IMG/VR virus record: IMGVR_UViG_3300028840_006257
Span: 1-64,000 of that record
Source of the DNA: a virus
Length of the DNA: 64,000 bases
Direction: 5' to 3' (one strand)
The notes beneath the pieces are model-generated. The model was not told where the DNA came from. It ran no database searches and worked only from the letters and a program-made list of their open reading frames with translations. A program made the position numbers and the translations under genes. Below, piece after piece: positions 7,129-14,540 of this stretch. Each line of letters opens with the position of its first letter. The stretch's first letter is position 1.

Positions 7129-7362
7129 GTGGACGACGACGTAGAGGTTCAGGGCACGATCCGGTTAATGAGGGCCGTTCCGGTCGATGACCACAAGGCA
7201 GTGCTGAAGCGCATCGAAGAGCTAGAGGCCCGGATCGCCTGCAACCGTGTCTGTCCCGAGTGCGGCCCCGTGCAGATGGACGGCGAAGGCTGCTGTCCCA
7301 CGTGTGGCACGACGGTGGACGGCACGTTCATCAGGAAGTTGCTCGGAGAACAGCCGCTCTGA
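7129..7362 (+). CDS. Small zinc-ribbon protein
   Basis: A 77-residue protein, GTG start one base after the VWA gene stop. A short coiled-coil-like helix (VLKRIEELEARI) precedes a CPEC...CCPTCG zinc ribbon in the second half. Such ribbons bind nucleic acid or protein; a specific role cannot be assigned. The stop overlaps the next ATG (TGATG), so it forms a small operon with its neighbours. Confidence 0.65.
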   Translation: MDDDVEVQGTIRLMRAVPVDDHKAVLKRIEELEARIACNRVCPECGPVQMDGEGCCPTCGTTVDGTFIRKLLGEQPL

Positions 7363-7727
7363 TGGAGAGTTCCATGTACGAGGCGAGGCGTGAGGCCGCG
7401 AGGGCACGCAAGAGGGATCACCGATCCCTGACGTTGGAGGTCTCGGGGAAGAAGGTTCTCCTCCCCCTCGGTTGGGGTTCCTTGGCAGCCCAAAAGAGGG
7501 ACCTCTATCAGGGCTCTCCGGTCGCGGTGCGCAACGACCTTCAGGTCCGCGTCATCGTGACGGGGAAGCACCTTCGTTACACGGTGCAGCAGAAGCACGA
7601 GGGGACGTGGGTCGCGGTGTGCAAGCCAGGAGCACGGTCGAACTCGTACTTCGCGAGCATCTTGAGCGCGGTCGAGCACGGGGATCGGTACGGCCCTCCG
7701 CGAAGCGACCTGGAAGGGTCTGAATAG
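7362..7727 (+). CDS. Hypothetical basic protein
   Basis: A 121-residue protein with ATG inside the previous stop. It starts with a basic helix (YEARREAARARKRDHRS) and continues with beta-rich sequence (LTLEVSGKKVLLPLGWG, LRYTVQQKHEGTWVAV). Possibly nucleic-acid binding from its charge, but no family is recognised. Confidence 0.6.
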   Translation: MESSMYEARREAARARKRDHRSLTLEVSGKKVLLPLGWGSLAAQKRDLYQGSPVAVRNDLQVRVIVTGKHLRYTVQQKHEGTWVAVCKPGARSNSYFASILSAVEHGDRYGPPRSDLEGSE

Positions 7728-7746
7728 GCGCCTAGAGGTCTAGGGG

Positions 7747-7752
7747 TATAAC
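7747..7752 (+). promoter_or_regulatory. -10-like TATAAC, leaderless arrangement
   Basis: TATAAC preceded by GGGG lies 8 nt before the GTG at 7761 and follows the previous stop by about 20 nt. Confidence 0.45.
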
Positions 7753-7760
7753 TCCTTGAG

Positions 7761-8543
7761 GTGAAGGCGCGGCTCAAGCAGGACGTGGTTCGCGGCAACC
7801 GGATCTACCCGAGGGGACTCGAGTGCGAGTTGCTCGAGTCGTTCTACATGTACCGCCTCGGCGTCGGCGAAGGGGTCGTGCTGGAGGTCTGGGGCAACCT
7901 CGTGCGGATCGGCTGCGAGGTCCCCGGCTGCACGCGCGAGGCCACGCATGACTCTCCGCGACACTGGTGCAAGGTCCACTGGGACCAGTGGTTCAACCAT
8001 GACGGCGAGGAGGACGAGCCGGAGTGGATGGACCTGGAGAGGGATGGCTGGGAACCGAGCGACGCCTACAAGGAGCAGTGCGAGGCATACGGGAAGTGGG
8101 AAGAGGGACGGGTCGAGAAGATCGCCGAGCTCGTGGGCGAGATCGGGAAGACCCCGATGCCCGATGGTTGGGACCGAATTCTCGAGTTTCTTGCCACGAT
8201 CTCAGAGCGCCTACTGAACTCGGAGCGGCGCGTTCTCCGGACGCTTCGCATGCGGACGCTCGAGCAGGGGAGCATCGTCCTCATGAAGATGCCCGGAGAC
8301 GTCGAGCAGCTTCTGATGGGTCCTCACGAGGTCGCCGACGTCGACCCCTTCGCGTGCCCTCGCCTTCGCGACATGCGGCTGATCGACATCCTGGAGGAGC
8401 GCAGGGAACCCGCCGTGAAGAGGAAGGCCGGGGCCTCTCTGGGAGAGGTGTTCGACATGACGGTCTACTCCGTGAGGATGACCGGTCCGGTCTCCATGCT
8501 GGTTTTAGCGAGAAGTCTCGACAACCTGGAAGGACAGCGATGA
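7761..8543 (+). CDS. Hypothetical protein
   Basis: A 260-residue protein with GTG start. Residues 1-50 look beta-rich (VVLEVWGNLVRIGC). CEVPGCTREATHDSPRHWCKVH (in parts) near residues 53-74 is a plausible Cys2His2-type metal site. The remainder is helical and ends in a hydrophobic strand region (MTVYSVRMTGPVSMLVL). No known family is recognised. It precedes 8545 by one base. Confidence 0.6.
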   Translation: MKARLKQDVVRGNRIYPRGLECELLESFYMYRLGVGEGVVLEVWGNLVRIGCEVPGCTREATHDSPRHWCKVHWDQWFNHDGEEDEPEWMDLERDGWEPSDAYKEQCEAYGKWEEGRVEKIAELVGEIGKTPMPDGWDRILEFLATISERLLNSERRVLRTLRMRTLEQGSIVLMKMPGDVEQLLMGPHEVADVDPFACPRLRDMRLIDILEERREPAVKRKAGASLGEVFDMTVYSVRMTGPVSMLVLARSLDNLEGQR

Positions 8544-8544
8544 A

Positions 8545-9057
8545 ATGATGAGTCTCGAGGAGATGAAACTCACGGCTCGGATGGCACAGGAGGGCGACGA
8601 GCTAGATATCGACAAGTTCCGACGCGTCTTCACCCCAGAGGCCGTCCTCGGCCTGATCGACGAGCTGGAGGGGTGGGCTGGCACCATCGGCGTCGCCATG
8701 GTGCACGCGGGTCAGCCGGACGGGGTCGGAGGTCCGACGGAGGCCGCGCAAGCCATCGAGCGCCTGGCCGCGTCCTCGGAGAGCAGGGCCAAGGACTGGT
8801 GGGGGGGAGACCCCGCGACGTTGCCGGAACTCCCCGTCGGCTGGAGCTGGGACACGGAGGACGTGACGAGTCCGGTCCCCTGCTCGGACAATCAGGTCCG
8901 CGTGTTCGTCTCGGAGGACGAGCACGCGATGCGAGTCGGACTCTGGCAGGACAAGGGTGCCGTGGTGAATCTGGCCGTGACGGTGCCGCTGGGCGTCGTC
9001 CGTGCCGTGGCGGAGGTGCGGTTCGGAAAGAGGACGGTGGATGCCGATTCCGCTTGA
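8545..9057 (+). CDS. Hypothetical protein
   Basis: A 170-residue acidic protein; two consecutive ATG codons begin it. An N-terminal helical part includes FTPEAVLGLIDELEGW. It overlaps the next gene (ATG 9041) by 17 bases. The middle has a WSWDTEDVTSPVPCSDNQVRV segment (in parts) and predicted strands. No function can be assigned. Confidence 0.6.
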   Translation: MMSLEEMKLTARMAQEGDELDIDKFRRVFTPEAVLGLIDELEGWAGTIGVAMVHAGQPDGVGGPTEAAQAIERLAASSESRAKDWWGGDPATLPELPVGWSWDTEDVTSPVPCSDNQVRVFVSEDEHAMRVGLWQDKGAVVNLAVTVPLGVVRAVAEVRFGKRTVDADSA

Positions 9058-9250
9058 GGATCTCGAAGAGGGGGCCCGGGAGCTCGCCCAGACCATCCAG
9101 GAGGTGCTGCCCCCGGATGTCGGGTTCGTGTTGCTCCTGTTCGATTTCGGGGAGGACGGCAACCTGACGTACCTGTCGAACGCGCAGCGTGAGGACATGG
9201 TCAAGACCCTCAAAGAACTCGTCGCCAAGCTGGAGAAGCCGAGGAACTGA
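9041..9250 (+). CDS. Small conserved phage-type protein
   Basis: A 69-residue protein, ATG 9041 inside the end of the previous gene. The sequence (MPIPLEDLEEGARELAQ, LLLFDFGEDGNLTYLSNAQR, EDMVKTLKELV) resembles a short protein I recognise from many phages, with the FDFG..G...Y.SNA.RED pattern. To my knowledge it has no established function. Upstream codons in the frame overlap 8545 and are not preferred. Confidence 0.65.
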   Translation: MPIPLEDLEEGARELAQTIQEVLPPDVGFVLLLFDFGEDGNLTYLSNAQREDMVKTLKELVAKLEKPRN

Positions 9251-9253
9251 TCC

Positions 9254-9751
9254 GTGGCCGATGCGCCGATCGACCTGGAACTCCTGCTCAGAGCGCACGA
9301 TCCCGTGGTCCTCGACGCCGCCTTCGAGGAGATTTTCCGGGTCGTCGACGACGGACGGACTTCGGGCAACCTCGCGAGGGGCGAGCACCTGATCGCCTGG
9401 GCGGCCTGTTCGCACGTCGTGACCCAGCTCCATGTCGAGGTCCTCCTCGCCTGTCTCCGGCTGACTTACGAGGTTCGCGAGGGGATCCCGAGCTGGTCCG
9501 AACTCCTGGAGGCCACCGAGAGGGAATTGACGGTGCGCGGCGAGGACGTGGATGCCCTGCTTCACGGACTCAGGGAGGGTATAGTAGAGACGGGCGACCC
9601 GCTCGCGCCCGACCTCCAAAGCCTGTCCCCGCGGGCAGGATGCGACGGAGGCAGAGGGGCACCGCCTCGAGCTGGGATCTTCGAGCCTCGTCGGCGACGG
9701 GGTCGAGCGCGGGATCGGCACCTGTCGTCTAAGACGAAGGATCGAAGATGA
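9254..9751 (+). CDS. Hypothetical protein whose 3' end overlaps a leader RNA
   Basis: A 165-residue ORF with GTG start. Residues 1-108 look like a normal helical protein (IDLELLLRAHDPVVLDAAFE, WSELLEATERELTV). From about residue 110 the ORF becomes an arginine- and proline-rich string, because it runs through the promoter and conserved leader of the gene at 9748 and ends in an ATGA overlap with it. The tail may be translated but is constrained by the RNA element. Function unknown. Confidence 0.55.
   Translation: MADAPIDLELLLRAHDPVVLDAAFEEIFRVVDDGRTSGNLARGEHLIAWAACSHVVTQLHVEVLLACLRLTYEVREGIPSWSELLEATERELTVRGEDVDALLHGLREGIVETGDPLAPDLQSLSPRAGCDGGRGAPPRAGIFEPRRRRGRARDRHLSSKTKDRR
9561..9585 (+). 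promoter_or_regulatory. Internal promoter candidate (TTCACG, TATAGT)
   Basis: TTCACG (9561-9566) and TATAGT (9580-9585) lie inside the end of the 9254 ORF. TATAGT is 28 nt before box 1 of leader copy B, matching copy A. Confidence 0.4.
9608..9747 (+). ncRNA. Conserved 5' leader RNA candidate, copy B
   Basis: Box 1 CCCGACCTCCAAAG (9608-9621), box 2 TGCGACGGAGGC (9641-9652) and box 3 GGCGACGGGGTCGAGCG (9693-9709) match copy A at 5482. Between boxes 1 and 2, CCTGTCC pairs with GGGCAGG. Copy A has a different but also paired stem there, a sign of covariation. The element ends at the ATG of 9748. Confidence 0.55.
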
Positions 9752-11091
9752 CCCAGGACAAGAAGTTCAAGAAGGCCGTCCGCGCCCGCATGAAGCAGAC
9801 GGGCGAGACGTACATGCAGGCCCGCCGCGCGCTCGGGGGCGACGACCGCAAGGTGGAGAGGCCGCGGGACGCCCGCTACGTCCTCATCGGCTACTGGAAG
9901 AGCGTGCAGGAGCTGCACTGGCCCGATCCGCTCGAGATGGTGGACGCCTCGTGGGACGCGGAGGAGCGCGCCAAGGTGGTGAAGTACCTCAGGGCCGGCC
10001 GTGTCGTGGCGCATGAAATGGGCGAGTCGTGGTGCCGGCTCGGCTGCGGGACCGAGAGGGACATGGCGAGGGCCCGCACGGTCTTCCACGGCGACGGCAC
10101 CACGGACGCCGAGCTGGGCTGGGAGGAGCGCCTCGAGGCGCGGAAGCAGGCGGCGAGGCGTGCCGAGGACGCGAACATGACGGGCGCCCCGGTCGACATG
10201 GGGACGGGCGAGATCTCCGACGGCACGTACGTCTGGCCGGAGGGGCTCGCGCACTACGTCGAGGAGCACAACGTGCGCCTGCCGCAGAAGTTCGTGGACC
10301 ACGTTCTTGCCGGGGGCACGACCCTCCCCGAGGACACCGAGCCCACGGTGTCCTACGTCCGCGACGAGACGTGGTGGCGCCAGGAGGGAGTCGCGGCACG
10401 AATCAACCACAGAGGCAAGCGTCTTCTCGCCAGAATTCGTGCCGCGCTTGAACCCCAGAAAGCGAGCGGCGATCCGTTCAACCTCCTGCACGACAAGGAG
10501 GGTTGGGCCGCCACCGGAGGAAGCGAGGAGGAGCGTCTTGCCATCCTCAACGAGAGCCCGCGCGTCCTCGAGATCGCCACACCGTTCAACAAGGGATGGT
10601 ACTTCCACGACTCGGAGTATCCCGAGGAGGGGACTCAGGGCCCGTACAGGAGCCGCGAGGACGCGGAGCAGGCCGCGAGACTCGCGGGTTACGACCCCGA
10701 CTCGGTCACGTTCATCGAGCAGAAGGCTCCCGACTCGATCCTCCAGCGGTACGCGGTCGAGCACCTGCGGAGAGAGATCGCCGAGGCGATCGAGGGCGCC
10801 GAGGGCGAGACCGACGGTCTGGCGCTGCGGAGCGCCCTTCAAAGGCTCGTTGCCAAGCGGATGGGGGAGGCGGTCAAGGAGCTGAGGGGGCGCGGGGTAT
10901 TGGTACCTCCCGACGACGACGTCCAGATGGAGATGCTTCCTCCGACGGCCGAGGATCTCGACTGTCGGCAGGTGCGGATGAAGGTCACCATCACGAACCC
11001 GGAGCGCTACCCGGAGTTCGTCCGCGAGCTCGCGGAGGCGGGACTCATCGAGCCGCACGTTGCGTCGCTCAAATTCGGAGGGGGGAGGTAG
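9748..11091 (+). CDS. Large hypothetical protein with TGxxY N-terminal motif and YVWPEGLAHYV domain
   Basis: A 447-residue protein. The N-terminus FKKAVRARMKQTGETYMQAR is the same motif as in the protein at 5625. Around residues 160-185, SDGTYVWPEGLAHYVEEHN matches a small domain I have seen in uncharacterised bacterial proteins (YVWPEGLxHYVxxHxVRxP). The N-terminal region contains a WCRLGCG segment; the C-terminal 180 residues are helical and acidic (EHLRREIAEAIEGAEGE). No catalytic motif is seen. It follows a conserved leader that probably controls it. Confidence 0.65.
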   Translation: MTQDKKFKKAVRARMKQTGETYMQARRALGGDDRKVERPRDARYVLIGYWKSVQELHWPDPLEMVDASWDAEERAKVVKYLRAGRVVAHEMGESWCRLGCGTERDMARARTVFHGDGTTDAELGWEERLEARKQAARRAEDANMTGAPVDMGTGEISDGTYVWPEGLAHYVEEHNVRLPQKFVDHVLAGGTTLPEDTEPTVSYVRDETWWRQEGVAARINHRGKRLLARIRAALEPQKASGDPFNLLHDKEGWAATGGSEEERLAILNESPRVLEIATPFNKGWYFHDSEYPEEGTQGPYRSREDAEQAARLAGYDPDSVTFIEQKAPDSILQRYAVEHLRREIAEAIEGAEGETDGLALRSALQRLVAKRMGEAVKELRGRGVLVPPDDDVQMEMLPPTAEDLDCRQVRMKVTITNPERYPEFVRELAEAGLIEPHVASLKFGGGR

Positions 11092-11215
11092 GATCATGCC
11101 GAGAGGGCGCCTGGGAGACCCGCTAAGACGAGATCTGGCTACGGGCACATCCAGGTGCCCAGACAGCTCTGGGCCCACAGCGACGCTCAAAGGGGTGTAA
11201 AAGGAACGGAGGTCC

Positions 11216-11629
11216 ATGATGGCCGAACGACGAGTCGATCTCACTCCTCAGGTGGCACGCACTCTGCGCGACCTGCGCATCAAGGCGAAACTGTCGCAGT
11301 ACGACCTGGCCGAGAAGACGGGGCTCACGCGCCCGAAGATCAAGCGGATCGAGAAGCGCGAGATCGCGACGATGGCGGGCGCCGACTACGACGCCATCGT
11401 GCGCGTGCTCGGTCCCACCAAGGACCGGAAGTCGCAGCGCCACGGATCGAACGGAAAGCCCCCGCGTGCCAAGAGGGACAAGACCATTCAGGCCGAGGTC
11501 GACCGTCGGCTGCGCGGCTCCGTGCTGACCGTCATGCGGGACATGATCGGGAGTGGAGTGCGCACGCTCATGGAGAAGCACGCCCTGCAAGACGTGACGC
11601 TGGGGGAGCTGTTCGGCTCCGACGAGTAG
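11216..11629 (+). CDS. XRE-family helix-turn-helix regulator
   Basis: A 137-residue protein with GGAGG before the ATG. Residues 10-60 form a Cro/CI-type HTH: VARTLRDLRIKAKLSQYDLA then EKTGLTRPKIKRIEKRE, with the usual spacing of helices 2 and 3. A basic linker (RHGSNGKPPRAKRDK) and a helical C-terminal region, possibly for dimerisation, follow. Likely a DNA-binding transcriptional regulator; targets are unknown, but palindromic sites near 12207 and 15753 are candidates. TGTAAA about 20 nt upstream may be its -10 box. Confidence 0.85.
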   Translation: MMAERRVDLTPQVARTLRDLRIKAKLSQYDLAEKTGLTRPKIKRIEKREIATMAGADYDAIVRVLGPTKDRKSQRHGSNGKPPRAKRDKTIQAEVDRRLRGSVLTVMRDMIGSGVRTLMEKHALQDVTLGELFGSDE

Positions 11630-11632
11630 ACT
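11627..11632 (+). promoter_or_regulatory. -10-like TAGACT sharing the stop codon of the regulator
   Basis: TAGACT begins with the TAG stop of the XRE gene and lies 7 nt before ATG 11640, which has no Shine-Dalgarno. This suggests leaderless transcription. Confidence 0.35.
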
Positions 11633-11639
11633 GCTCTCG

Positions 11640-12191
11640 ATGGCTCGAGGCAAGAAGGCGCGCCGGGTCGAGGTGAGGACGACCGACGGAGACCTGCGCA
11701 CCATCAGGGTACAGGACCGCAAGGGGTCGGACTCCAAGGCACCTCCCTGGAGGCGAGGCCTCAAGACTCGAGAATGGCTGGACCTCACCGGCAAGGAACC
11801 CTCCCGAGACCACCTTCTCGTCGTCTGGAGAGAGGGACCGGAGCAGAACCGGCTGTTCCTCGTCCCCTTTGACCGCGTCCCGTACCTGTGGGGTCACGAC
11901 CTTCCCAACCTCGGCGACCTCTACCTTGACCTCGAGCACGAGGACGGAACGCCCGACGACCTGACGCGTTTGCTCGGACTCGTCTGCGTCGCCGTCGGCG
12001 CGTCCCGGCAGTACGGCAGCATAACGTACCGAGGGGTCACCTGGCCCCTCGGGGAGGTGAGTGGCCTGTGGACGAGGTACCAGGTGACGCCTGAGAAGGT
12101 GAGCAGCGCCCGCGTGGGGTTCGTCCTGTGCACCGGCACTCGGGCACCCCCCGCCGAGGAGGAGGAGGAGGAGGACGACGACTGGGACTAG
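11640..12191 (+). CDS. Hypothetical protein with acidic tail
   Basis: A 183-residue protein with a basic N-terminus (MARGKKARRVEVR), a central region with predicted strands (RDHLLVVWREGPEQNRLFLV) and a C-terminal run of Glu/Asp (EEEEEEDDDWD). Acidic tails of this kind are common in phage DNA-metabolism and DNA-mimic proteins, but no family is recognised. It directly follows the XRE regulator. Confidence 0.6.
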   Translation: MARGKKARRVEVRTTDGDLRTIRVQDRKGSDSKAPPWRRGLKTREWLDLTGKEPSRDHLLVVWREGPEQNRLFLVPFDRVPYLWGHDLPNLGDLYLDLEHEDGTPDDLTRLLGLVCVAVGASRQYGSITYRGVTWPLGEVSGLWTRYQVTPEKVSSARVGFVLCTGTRAPPAEEEEEEDDDWD

Positions 12192-12197
12192 CTGCTT

Positions 12198-12229
12198 CGT
12201 GAAAATCCTCCGAGTACAATCCTCGGAGG
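12198..12229 (+). promoter_or_regulatory. CGTGAAAA element and palindrome with TACAAT in its loop
   Basis: CGTGAAAA (12198-12205) is followed by an 8-bp perfect inverted repeat, CCTCCGAG (12207-12214) and CTCGGAGG (12222-12229), whose loop contains the -10-like TACAAT (12215-12220). The right arm includes GGAGG, the likely ribosome-binding site of the gene at 12240. It could be an operator over the promoter or an RNA hairpin hiding the ribosome-binding site. Confidence 0.5.
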
Positions 12230-12239
12230 TGCGAAGCGC

Positions 12240-12739
12240 ATGAGCTGCGACGTTTACGGTCGACTCATCGTCGGCGTCGAGGCCGACTGGGATGACTTCT
12301 GGAGAGACATCACCACGGGCCTCTTCAAGTGCCCCAACGGGCACCCACGGTCCGACGACAGCTTTAAGAACTGTCCCGAGTGTGGAGGGAGGTTCGCGGC
12401 GGAGGTCGTGGCGCATCCCACGAACCCGTTCAGGGCGTACTGCGCGAAGCAGGGGGAGAGGCCGGAACAGGTGTGGGAGGACTGGTGCGACTCGTGGCGC
12501 GTCGGACAGTTCGGTCTTCACAGGGCGGCCGCCGTCACCTCCTCGGAGGACGACGAACTTCTGCGCGTCTTCGGCAAGATGATGGCGGACACGGGCAACG
12601 CGCTGGAGGGGGCGGAGGGGAAGCGTCGTTCACCCCGAAGGAGATCGGGGACCAGCGTGCCGCGATCCAGGCGTTCGCGGCCGAGCTCGGGCTCGCGGCT
12701 CCGGTCAAGGTCTACCTGTCCTGCTACGTGAGCGTCTAG
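12240..12739 (+). CDS. Zinc-ribbon hypothetical protein with apparent -1 frameshift
   Basis: Zero frame runs from ATG 12240 to a stop at 12731 (163 residues). The first 127 residues look coding, with a ribbon FKCPNGHP...NCPECGGRF near residues 29-51. After about 12618, zero frame turns into a Ser/Arg string, while the -1 frame reads EASFTPKEIGDQRAAIQAFA and ends at 12739. The switch lies at GAGGGGAAG (12615-12623). Either one extra G arose in a G-run, or a -1 ribosomal slip occurs on G GGG AAG. The corrected product is about 166 residues. Function unknown. Confidence 0.6.
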
Positions 12740-12763
12740 CGTGCACTGACGCCGAGGATGAGG

Positions 12764-12769
12764 TATAAG
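12764..12769 (+). promoter_or_regulatory. -10-like TATAAG
   Basis: TATAAG lies 8 nt before ATG 12778, which is out of frame, and 37 nt before the preferred ATG 12807 of the next gene, giving about a 30-nt leader. Confidence 0.4.
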
Positions 12770-12806
12770 GCGGGAGAATGGCGGACCTCCTCGATCCGAC
12801 CGGAAG

Positions 12807-13097
12807 ATGGAATTCAGGACACCACCGGAAGAGTTCGGACTCGCGCGCGAGCTGGGCGACGAGATACGACGGCTCTACGTCGAGGAGCAGAAGACCATCA
12901 TCGAGACCGCGGCCGCGCTCTCCAGGCGGGCCGGACGGCCCGTCTCCAAGCACCGGGTCGCCGACTTCGTGAGGGCGAACGGCTGGACGCGGGGTTCGAG
13001 CTTCTACGCCAAGAGGAGTCCCTTCCACGGCCTGACCCGCGTGAGCCTCGAGGCCGCGAAGGCGGCGAAGAAGCGTCGGGGCGAGTGGGTCGACTGA
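12807..13097 (+). CDS. Homeodomain-like helix-turn-helix protein
   Basis: A 96-residue basic protein. Residues 10-60 (ELGDEIRRLYVEEQKTIIE, TAAALSRRAGRPVSKHRVAD, FVRANGWTR) fit the trihelical pattern of resolvase or Clr5-like HTH domains with a recognition helix followed by a GW turn. The basic C-terminus (EAAKAAKKRRGEW) may add DNA contacts. Probably a DNA-binding protein. The gene converges on the minus-strand pair at 13101-14239. Confidence 0.6.
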   Translation: MEFRTPPEEFGLARELGDEIRRLYVEEQKTIIETAAALSRRAGRPVSKHRVADFVRANGWTRGSSFYAKRSPFHGLTRVSLEAAKAAKKRRGEWVD

Positions 13098-13100
13098 GGT

Positions 13101-13748
13101 CTACCCGACGGTCGCGACCGAGCTCCGCGGGACCTCGAGGCACTCCTGAATCCCGTCGGCCTGCACCTCGACGAGGAGCGTGTCCTCGTCGGCCGTGGTA
13201 GAGACGATCACCGCACGGGTCCCGGCGGGGTACTCGTGGTCCTCGACGAGCTGGCTCGAGAGAGGGACCGTCGTCACGACATCCGCCATGCCCTCGGTGG
13301 GTTGCCACATGGTGCCCGCCATCGCGTCCTCGAGGAACAGCACGTCGCCGCGCACCACCCTGACGGGACGCCCGATCTCGTCGGGGTTGGGGTCGTGGCC
13401 GATCACGGTGCCCTCGACGACCACGTCGGTCTGGAACTGCGGATTGCGGTACTCGCCCGAGGAGGTGACCGGCTTCCGGCCGAAGAACGCTTGGACGACC
13501 GCGTTGTCCACGGGAAGGACGACGCGGTACCAGTCGACGCGCTGCTTGCCTGCCTGGTCGAGGACCTCGCTCGCGGCCGCGCCCAGGAGCATCTCGACCT
13601 CCTTCCGGTTCCGCGTATCGACGTTCACGCTGCTGACCATCGCGCCCACGACGTACGCGGGCTCGGGCTCGTCTAGCGGCGTCTCGGGAGGCGCCCACTC
13701 GTGTGCCTTCTTCTTGGGGCGTCGGCTCCACTTCGGCAGCTCGCTCAT
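13101..13748 (-). CDS. Hypothetical beta-rich protein
   Basis: A 215-residue minus-strand protein starting at the ATG (13746-13748) that overlaps the upstream gene stop. Earlier in-frame codons are rejected because they lie in that gene. A proline- and lysine-rich N-terminus (WSRRPKKKAHEWAPPETP) precedes alternating strand-like segments (AYVVGAMVSSVNVDTRNRKE, VVRGDVLFLED, AVIVSTTADEDTLLVEV). No family is recognised. It forms a two-gene operon with the membrane protein upstream. Confidence 0.65.
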   Translation of the reverse strand: MSELPKWSRRPKKKAHEWAPPETPLDEPEPAYVVGAMVSSVNVDTRNRKEVEMLLGAAASEVLDQAGKQRVDWYRVVLPVDNAVVQAFFGRKPVTSSGEYRNPQFQTDVVVEGTVIGHDPNPDEIGRPVRVVRGDVLFLEDAMAGTMWQPTEGMADVVTTVPLSSQLVEDHEYPAGTRAVIVSTTADEDTLLVEVQADGIQECLEVPRSSVATVG

Positions 13749-14239
13749 CAGCACACCCGACCCGGCACGGTGTTCCCGAGGGCGTCGATGCACACGCAGA
13801 CGCTCCCGAGAGGCTGCGGACCGTTCAGAATCACGCAGGAGACACCCACGGCACAGCACGTGGTGGACTGGTAGACGGGCCGCGGCTCGACGCCCGGCCG
13901 GGGCTCCGCACTCGGGTACGCCGGGGCCGACGACTCGGGTTCGTCGGAGCAGTCCTTCACGAGGCCGACCGTGGTGCTCACGATTCCGAGGATCGCCGCG
14001 ACGATAGTCACGATCTTCTTGGTCGTGTCGAGGCCCGAGTTCCGAGTTGCGGGCGGTGCGGCGGCGGCGGCGGCGTGGGCGTGGGTGGGAAATTGCGTGG
14101 CTGCCACGCGTTGCTCCTCGCGCCCCCGCCTCGTCAGGCGCGAGGCCAACCAGACCCAGAAGCCGATCTTGAGGGCCGCGCCCAGGGCTGCCAGGAGCAG
14201 CCCGAGGCCGACGAGGGTGAGGAGGCTCAGCTCGGACAT
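13748..14239 (-). CDS. Two-TM membrane protein with Cys-rich C-terminus
   Basis: A 163-residue protein with a hydrophobic segment at residues 4-32 (LLTLVGLGLLLAALGAALK, then FWVWLA) and a second near 75-93 (IVTIVAAILGIVSTTVGLV). The C-terminal 70 residues are Pro-rich and carry Cys residues (TTCCAVGVSC, CVCIDA), probably outside the membrane. It is divergent from the gene at 14294 and overlaps its downstream partner by ATGA. Function unknown. Confidence 0.65.
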   Translation of the reverse strand: MSELSLLTLVGLGLLLAALGAALKIGFWVWLASRLTRRGREEQRVAATQFPTHAHAAAAAAPPATRNSGLDTTKKIVTIVAAILGIVSTTVGLVKDCSDEPESSAPAYPSAEPRPGVEPRPVYQSTTCCAVGVSCVILNGPQPLGSVCVCIDALGNTVPGRVC

Positions 14240-14249
14240 CGTCGGGGTC

Positions 14250-14281
14250 TTTTCATGGAGACTTTACCCAGGGGGTACAAT
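14250..14281 (+). promoter_or_regulatory. TTTTCATG element and TACAAT -10-like box
   Basis: TTTTCATG (14250-14257) and TACAAT (14276-14281) are separated by 18 nt in the divergent gap between 14239 and 14294. This is a likely promoter for the rightward genes. Confidence 0.5.
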
Positions 14282-14293
14282 GACCGGGCTCCC

Positions 14294-14515
14294 ATGAACG
14301 GCGACGTTCTCAAGCGACTCCAACAGGTCGAGGGCGACGGCAGTCCCCTCGTGGTGGACGCCATGATCGATATTCAGTGCCTTCGGGACGGATCTAAGGC
14401 GGCGGTCGAGCAGCGTACTCGGGCCATCATGGCCTACCTCCGGGATCACGCGGGTGCCTACGGTCTCGTGATCTCGCGGGTCATCGCCGAGGAGTTCCTG
14501 GGAGAAGATCCCTAG
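14294..14515 (+). CDS. Small hypothetical protein
   Basis: A 73-residue protein starting at ATG 14294, 12 nt after TACAAT. The sequence is helical (GDVLKRLQQVEGD, AVEQRTRAIMAYLRDHAG). A longer open frame upstream overlaps the minus-strand membrane gene and is not preferred. Function unknown. Confidence 0.55.
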   Translation: MNGDVLKRLQQVEGDGSPLVVDAMIDIQCLRDGSKAAVEQRTRAIMAYLRDHAGAYGLVISRVIAEEFLGEDP

Positions 14516-14540
14516 CCGATTTTCACGAAGGAGGTGGGCG

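Noticed and set aside
12758-13201. A + strand 147-codon frame and the leaderless-looking ATG 12778
   Set aside because: Their products are Ser/Arg-rich out-of-frame readings of the HTH gene at 12807; the HTH frame has normal composition.
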